Positions 61,330-64,000 of a DNA stretch of 64,000 nucleotides are shown one piece after another; the first letter of the stretch is position 1, and every line of letters starts with the position of its first letter. The stretch is from the NCBI GenBank assembly GCA_018223105.1, contig JAAEYY010000001.1, positions 84,476 through 148,475 on the forward strand, in the 5' to 3' direction. A model generated the notes under the pieces. It was not told the DNA's origin. It did not search any database and saw only the letters and a list, made by a program, of their open reading frames with translations. The stretch comes from a bacterium (GTDB lineage: Bacteria > Bacteroidota > Bacteroidia > NS11-12g > UBA9320). A program made the translations under genes and the position numbers.

Positions 61330-64000
61330 ATGAAAAAAAGATTCTTCCTTATACTACTGGCTTTCTCTTTCATATCCGCGAAAGCGCAAATCATTACGCA
61401 GTCCGATTGGCAACAGCATATTTCATACCAGATTGAAGTAAGTCTGGATGATGTAAACCATACGCTGAAAGGTAAGCTAAACCTGGTGTATACTAATAAT
61501 TCGCCTGACACACTGGCATCATTTTATATGCACCTTTGGCCGAATGCGTACAGCAGCGATAAAACGGCCTTGGCTAAGCAGCTGCTTGGAAATGGAAAAA
61601 CCGATATGTACTATGCCGATGATGATGAACGAGGCGGGATTTCAGGAGTCAATTTTTTTGTAAACGGAGATGCAGTGACCTGGAATTACTATCAGAAACA
61701 ACTCGATATTGCAGAATTAAAATTGAATGAGCCTCTGCTACCCGGTGAATCATTAACATTGAGCACCGATTTTATGGTGGATATCCCACTGGTATTTTCA
61801 AGATTAGGCCATGATGATCAGGATTACTACATCACCCAATGGTACCCTAAACCTGCGGTTTATGATGTGAATGGCTGGAATCCAATGCCGTACCTAGACC
61901 AAGGTGAGTTTTATTCTGAATTTGGAGAGTTTGAAGTGAGTGTTACCCTACCCGAAAACTATGTGATTGCGGCTACAGGAGAACTTCAGACGGAAAGTGA
62001 AAAAGAATTCAGACAAGAAAGAATCGACAATAGATTTGAAGAGGATACAGTACCACCAAGCTCTTCAACCATGAAAACTGTAGTGTTTACCGCTGAAAAT
62101 GTGCATGATTTTGCTTGGTTCGCTTCCAAGAGCTTCAATATTGCAAAGTCTGAAGTTGAATTCGGAGGTAAAACCATCGAGACCTATGTCTATGCATACG
62201 AATACTCACCTCGTTTACTAGATCCTATTGCTACAGCTATCAAGCATTACTCTTCTCACGTAGGTCCGTATCCATATCCTCACGCTTCTGTTGTAGTTGG
62301 TGAATTGGAAGCCGGTGGAGGGATGGAGTATCCTATGATCACGCTCTGTGATATGACCCTCGACGAAGTGATTATTCACGAAGTAGGTCATAACTGGTTT
62401 TATGGAGTTTTGGGCTCAAATGAACGAGTTTATCCCTGGATGGACGAGTCTATCAATAGTTTTTATGATGGTACAGCCGAAGAACGCAATAAGTTTAGCG
62501 ATGGGCAGGATCTTGCCTTTAGCGTGTTTTATAAAGATGCTGTTCTGGCGAATGAGAGCCAGCCTATTGGCGGACATTCAGCAGATTTTACCTGGAATAA
62601 TTACGGGATCGTGGTGTATGGTATAGGTTCTGGTACATTTCATCATTTAAGAGAGTACTTAGGTCAGGCTGTTTATGACTCTGCTATGCATCATTACTAC
62701 GAGAAGTGGATGTTTAAGCATCCTTTACCGGGTGATATGAAGCAAGCTTTCGAAGAGTCTACAGGCGAAGACTTATCTTGGTTTTTCAATGATATTATCG
62801 CCGAAGGCAAAAAAATGGACTACGGCTTGAAGGTGAAGAATGGCAAAGCAGTTTTATATAATAAAGGCGAAACGGCCGCTCCTGTTCCGGTAACCTATCC
62901 TCTTTTTGGCAAGGCAAAAACGGAATGGTATAGCGTTGCTCCGGGCGAAGAACTTATTTTGGAATTAGGAGATAAAGCCAGTACCGCCAGAGTTGATCCG
63001 GAAGGCTTAACCACAGATATTTTTTCAAATAATGATGCACCGGGAGCAAGAATAGTAGCCAAACCGTTTATTGGTAAAGATCTTAAAGGTGTGCGAGAGC
63101 TTTACCTTGCGCCCGCTATGGGCTGGAATCAGTACAATGGTTTTATGCTGGGTTTACTGATGCATAATTACAGTTTATCAAATAAAAGATTCCAATATCA
63201 TCTGGCTCCGATGTATAGCTTTACTCAGAGTACTCTAGCAGGAGTGGCTCAGCTGAGCTATCATGGCGATATGAAAGGTCCGGGTGCAGGTATAGATTAT
63301 AAATTGGACGTACGAAGATTTACCTGGACTCAGAACAATTTCACAGAGTTTCATTATAATAAAGTTTCTCCTTCTATAGAATTTCTCCTACCTAGAAAAT
63401 CATATAGAAGCAAAAAAGAGAAAAAGATAGTAGTGGGAGTGGATCATATCTTTTTTAATCCGGCTTATGACGTGGAGGAAGCACGAAAAGAGAGTTTTAA
63501 TCCGAACTATACGTATTTAAACCAGTGGTCTTTCATCACAATGGAATATCAATTTAAGAATGATCAGGAAATCAATCCACTCAGTTTCTCACTCGAATTA
63601 GAACAAGGATTTACAAGTAATAATATTCTGTTCGGTATGAGGGATACAAGCTTTGCCGGTGGTGATACGCTAGTTAGCTTCCCAAGAACGGGTGATAGCT
63701 TATCTAAGAGTAATCACACCAAAATTTCAGCAACTTTTAATTATAAATTAGACATTGGAATCAAGAACAAACCCCTTGAGATTAGGGTATTTGCTTCATA
63801 TTTTATTGAGCCTGCCGAGAACGGTTACTTCGACCATTTAGTGAGCAATGCAGGTTTAACACGTGACTACCGCTTTAGAGAGTATGCATTACACAGAAAT
63901 GCAGACTACGGCATGTTTAGGAATCAAATTTCAACCTTTAAGGAGCAATCCAAATTTGTTGGAATCCTTGGGCAGTCTGATCGAATGATTGCCAATATCA
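61330..64000 (+). CDS. M1 family metallopeptidase, partial at window end
   Basis: 890 codons are visible before the edge. A signal peptide (MKKRFFLILLAFSFISAKAQ) leads to an M1 fold: N-terminal beta domain, the substrate motif GGMEYP (GxMEN equivalent) near residue 330, and the zinc site HEVGH at about residue 352, plus the distal Glu 18 residues after it (MDESINSF). After residue about 600 the sequence becomes alternating beta strands with aromatic ends (YHLAPMYSFTQSTLAGVAQLSYHGDM, FITMEYQFKNDQEINPLSFSLEL), resembling an outer membrane barrel. Its end is not in the window. An outer-membrane-anchored aminopeptidase is the inference. Confidence 0.88.
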   Translation, partial: MKKRFFLILLAFSFISAKAQIITQSDWQQHISYQIEVSLDDVNHTLKGKLNLVYTNNSPDTLASFYMHLWPNAYSSDKTALAKQLLGNGKTDMYYADDDERGGISGVNFFVNGDAVTWNYYQKQLDIAELKLNEPLLPGESLTLSTDFMVDIPLVFSRLGHDDQDYYITQWYPKPAVYDVNGWNPMPYLDQGEFYSEFGEFEVSVTLPENYVIAATGELQTESEKEFRQERIDNRFEEDTVPPSSSTMKTVVFTAENVHDFAWFASKSFNIAKSEVEFGGKTIETYVYAYEYSPRLLDPIATAIKHYSSHVGPYPYPHASVVVGELEAGGGMEYPMITLCDMTLDEVIIHEVGHNWFYGVLGSNERVYPWMDESINSFYDGTAEERNKFSDGQDLAFSVFYKDAVLANESQPIGGHSADFTWNNYGIVVYGIGSGTFHHLREYLGQAVYDSAMHHYYEKWMFKHPLPGDMKQAFEESTGEDLSWFFNDIIAEGKKMDYGLKVKNGKAVLYNKGETAAPVPVTYPLFGKAKTEWYSVAPGEELILELGDKASTARVDPEGLTTDIFSNNDAPGARIVAKPFIGKDLKGVRELYLAPAMGWNQYNGFMLGLLMHNYSLSNKRFQYHLAPMYSFTQSTLAGVAQLSYHGDMKGPGAGIDYKLDVRRFTWTQNNFTEFHYNKVSPSIEFLLPRKSYRSKKEKKIVVGVDHIFFNPAYDVEEARKESFNPNYTYLNQWSFITMEYQFKNDQEINPLSFSLELEQGFTSNNILFGMRDTSFAGGDTLVSFPRTGDSLSKSNHTKISATFNYKLDIGIKNKPLEIRVFASYFIEPAENGYFDHLVSNAGLTRDYRFREYALHRNADYGMFRNQISTFKEQSKFVGILGQSDRMIANI

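Noticed and set aside
1-64000. tRNA, rRNA, CRISPR arrays, insertion sequences or prophage
   Set aside because: Gaps were read for cloverleaf-like stems, regular spacers and transposase-like frames; none was found by eye. A covariance or repeat search would be needed to exclude them.

Overview
The window is chromosomal DNA from a member of the Bacteroidota, most likely a marine, Flavobacteriales-like lineage (inference). The evidence is a giant exported protein ending in a gliding/type IX secretion (T9SS) type B sorting domain, a second protein with a type A C-terminal sorting domain, a DUF4783 protein, a ComA-type phosphosulfolactate synthase, an Obg GTPase without a C-terminal extension, and recurrent TAnnTTTG promoter boxes of the Bacteroidota housekeeping sigma factor. 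Ribosome binding sites are weak or absent, also typical. I see no rRNA, tRNA, CRISPR array, insertion sequence or prophage; most of the window is ordinary, compact chromosome.

Layout. 1-6293: the end of a surface-glycan locus (epimerase start, PIG-L deacetylase, two sulfotransferases, two glycosyltransferases, a Wzx-type flippase). 6361-11395: housekeeping (adk, obg, a methyltransferase, a YjjG-like nucleotidase, upp, a DUF4783 protein, nadC). 11392-14508 (minus): a three-gene overlapping cassette of a small LDPGSG membrane protein, a kinase-like/methyltransferase fusion and a membrane-anchored sulfatase-fold enzyme, probably acting on an envelope polymer. 14596-21120: esterase, beta-barrel protein, folA, asnS, rpoN, a PAP2-like membrane protein and a PaaG-like isomerase. 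21121-26868: a gap with a probable structured RNA and terminator, aconitase, a coiled-coil membrane protein, rbfA, a FtsX/LolE-like permease and pth. 26869-27742: a gene-poor island rich in palindromic REP-like repeats. 27743-32494: the 1583-residue T9SS cargo protein.

32546-36132 holds an AI-2E-type permease, methylmalonyl-CoA epimerase and an iscS-iscU-iscA operon with a palindrome just behind its promoter. 37104-39481 (minus) is a tightly overlapping four-gene signalling unit (small soluble protein, multi-pass membrane protein, DesK-type histidine kinase, NarL-type response regulator), divergent from a lipoprotein and a beta-barrel gene. 41217-49448 carries a zinc-ribbon protein, a HerA-like ATPase, a CNNM/CBS transporter, rarA, rdgB, a DUF4349 lipoprotein and a T9SS protein. 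49519-50694 is a Fic AMPylase gene behind a conspicuous 12-bp inverted repeat overlapping its promoter. 51229-53159 has a biotin carboxylase and a helical protein. 53240-57700 is a ccmBCDEF cytochrome c maturation operon whose CcmE has the CxxxY heme-binding motif. The window ends with a DUF2520 reductase, small exported proteins, ComA, a TPR protein and an M1 metallopeptidase cut off by the window edge.

The most notable points are: obg has no ATG, GTG or TTG where its conserved N-terminus begins (an ATC or ATT codon sits there); the LDPGSG/kinase-methyltransferase/sulfatase cassette; the overlapping four-gene sensor unit; the Fic operator; the possible small RNA before aconitase; and the M1 peptidase that seems to continue into a beta-barrel-like region.
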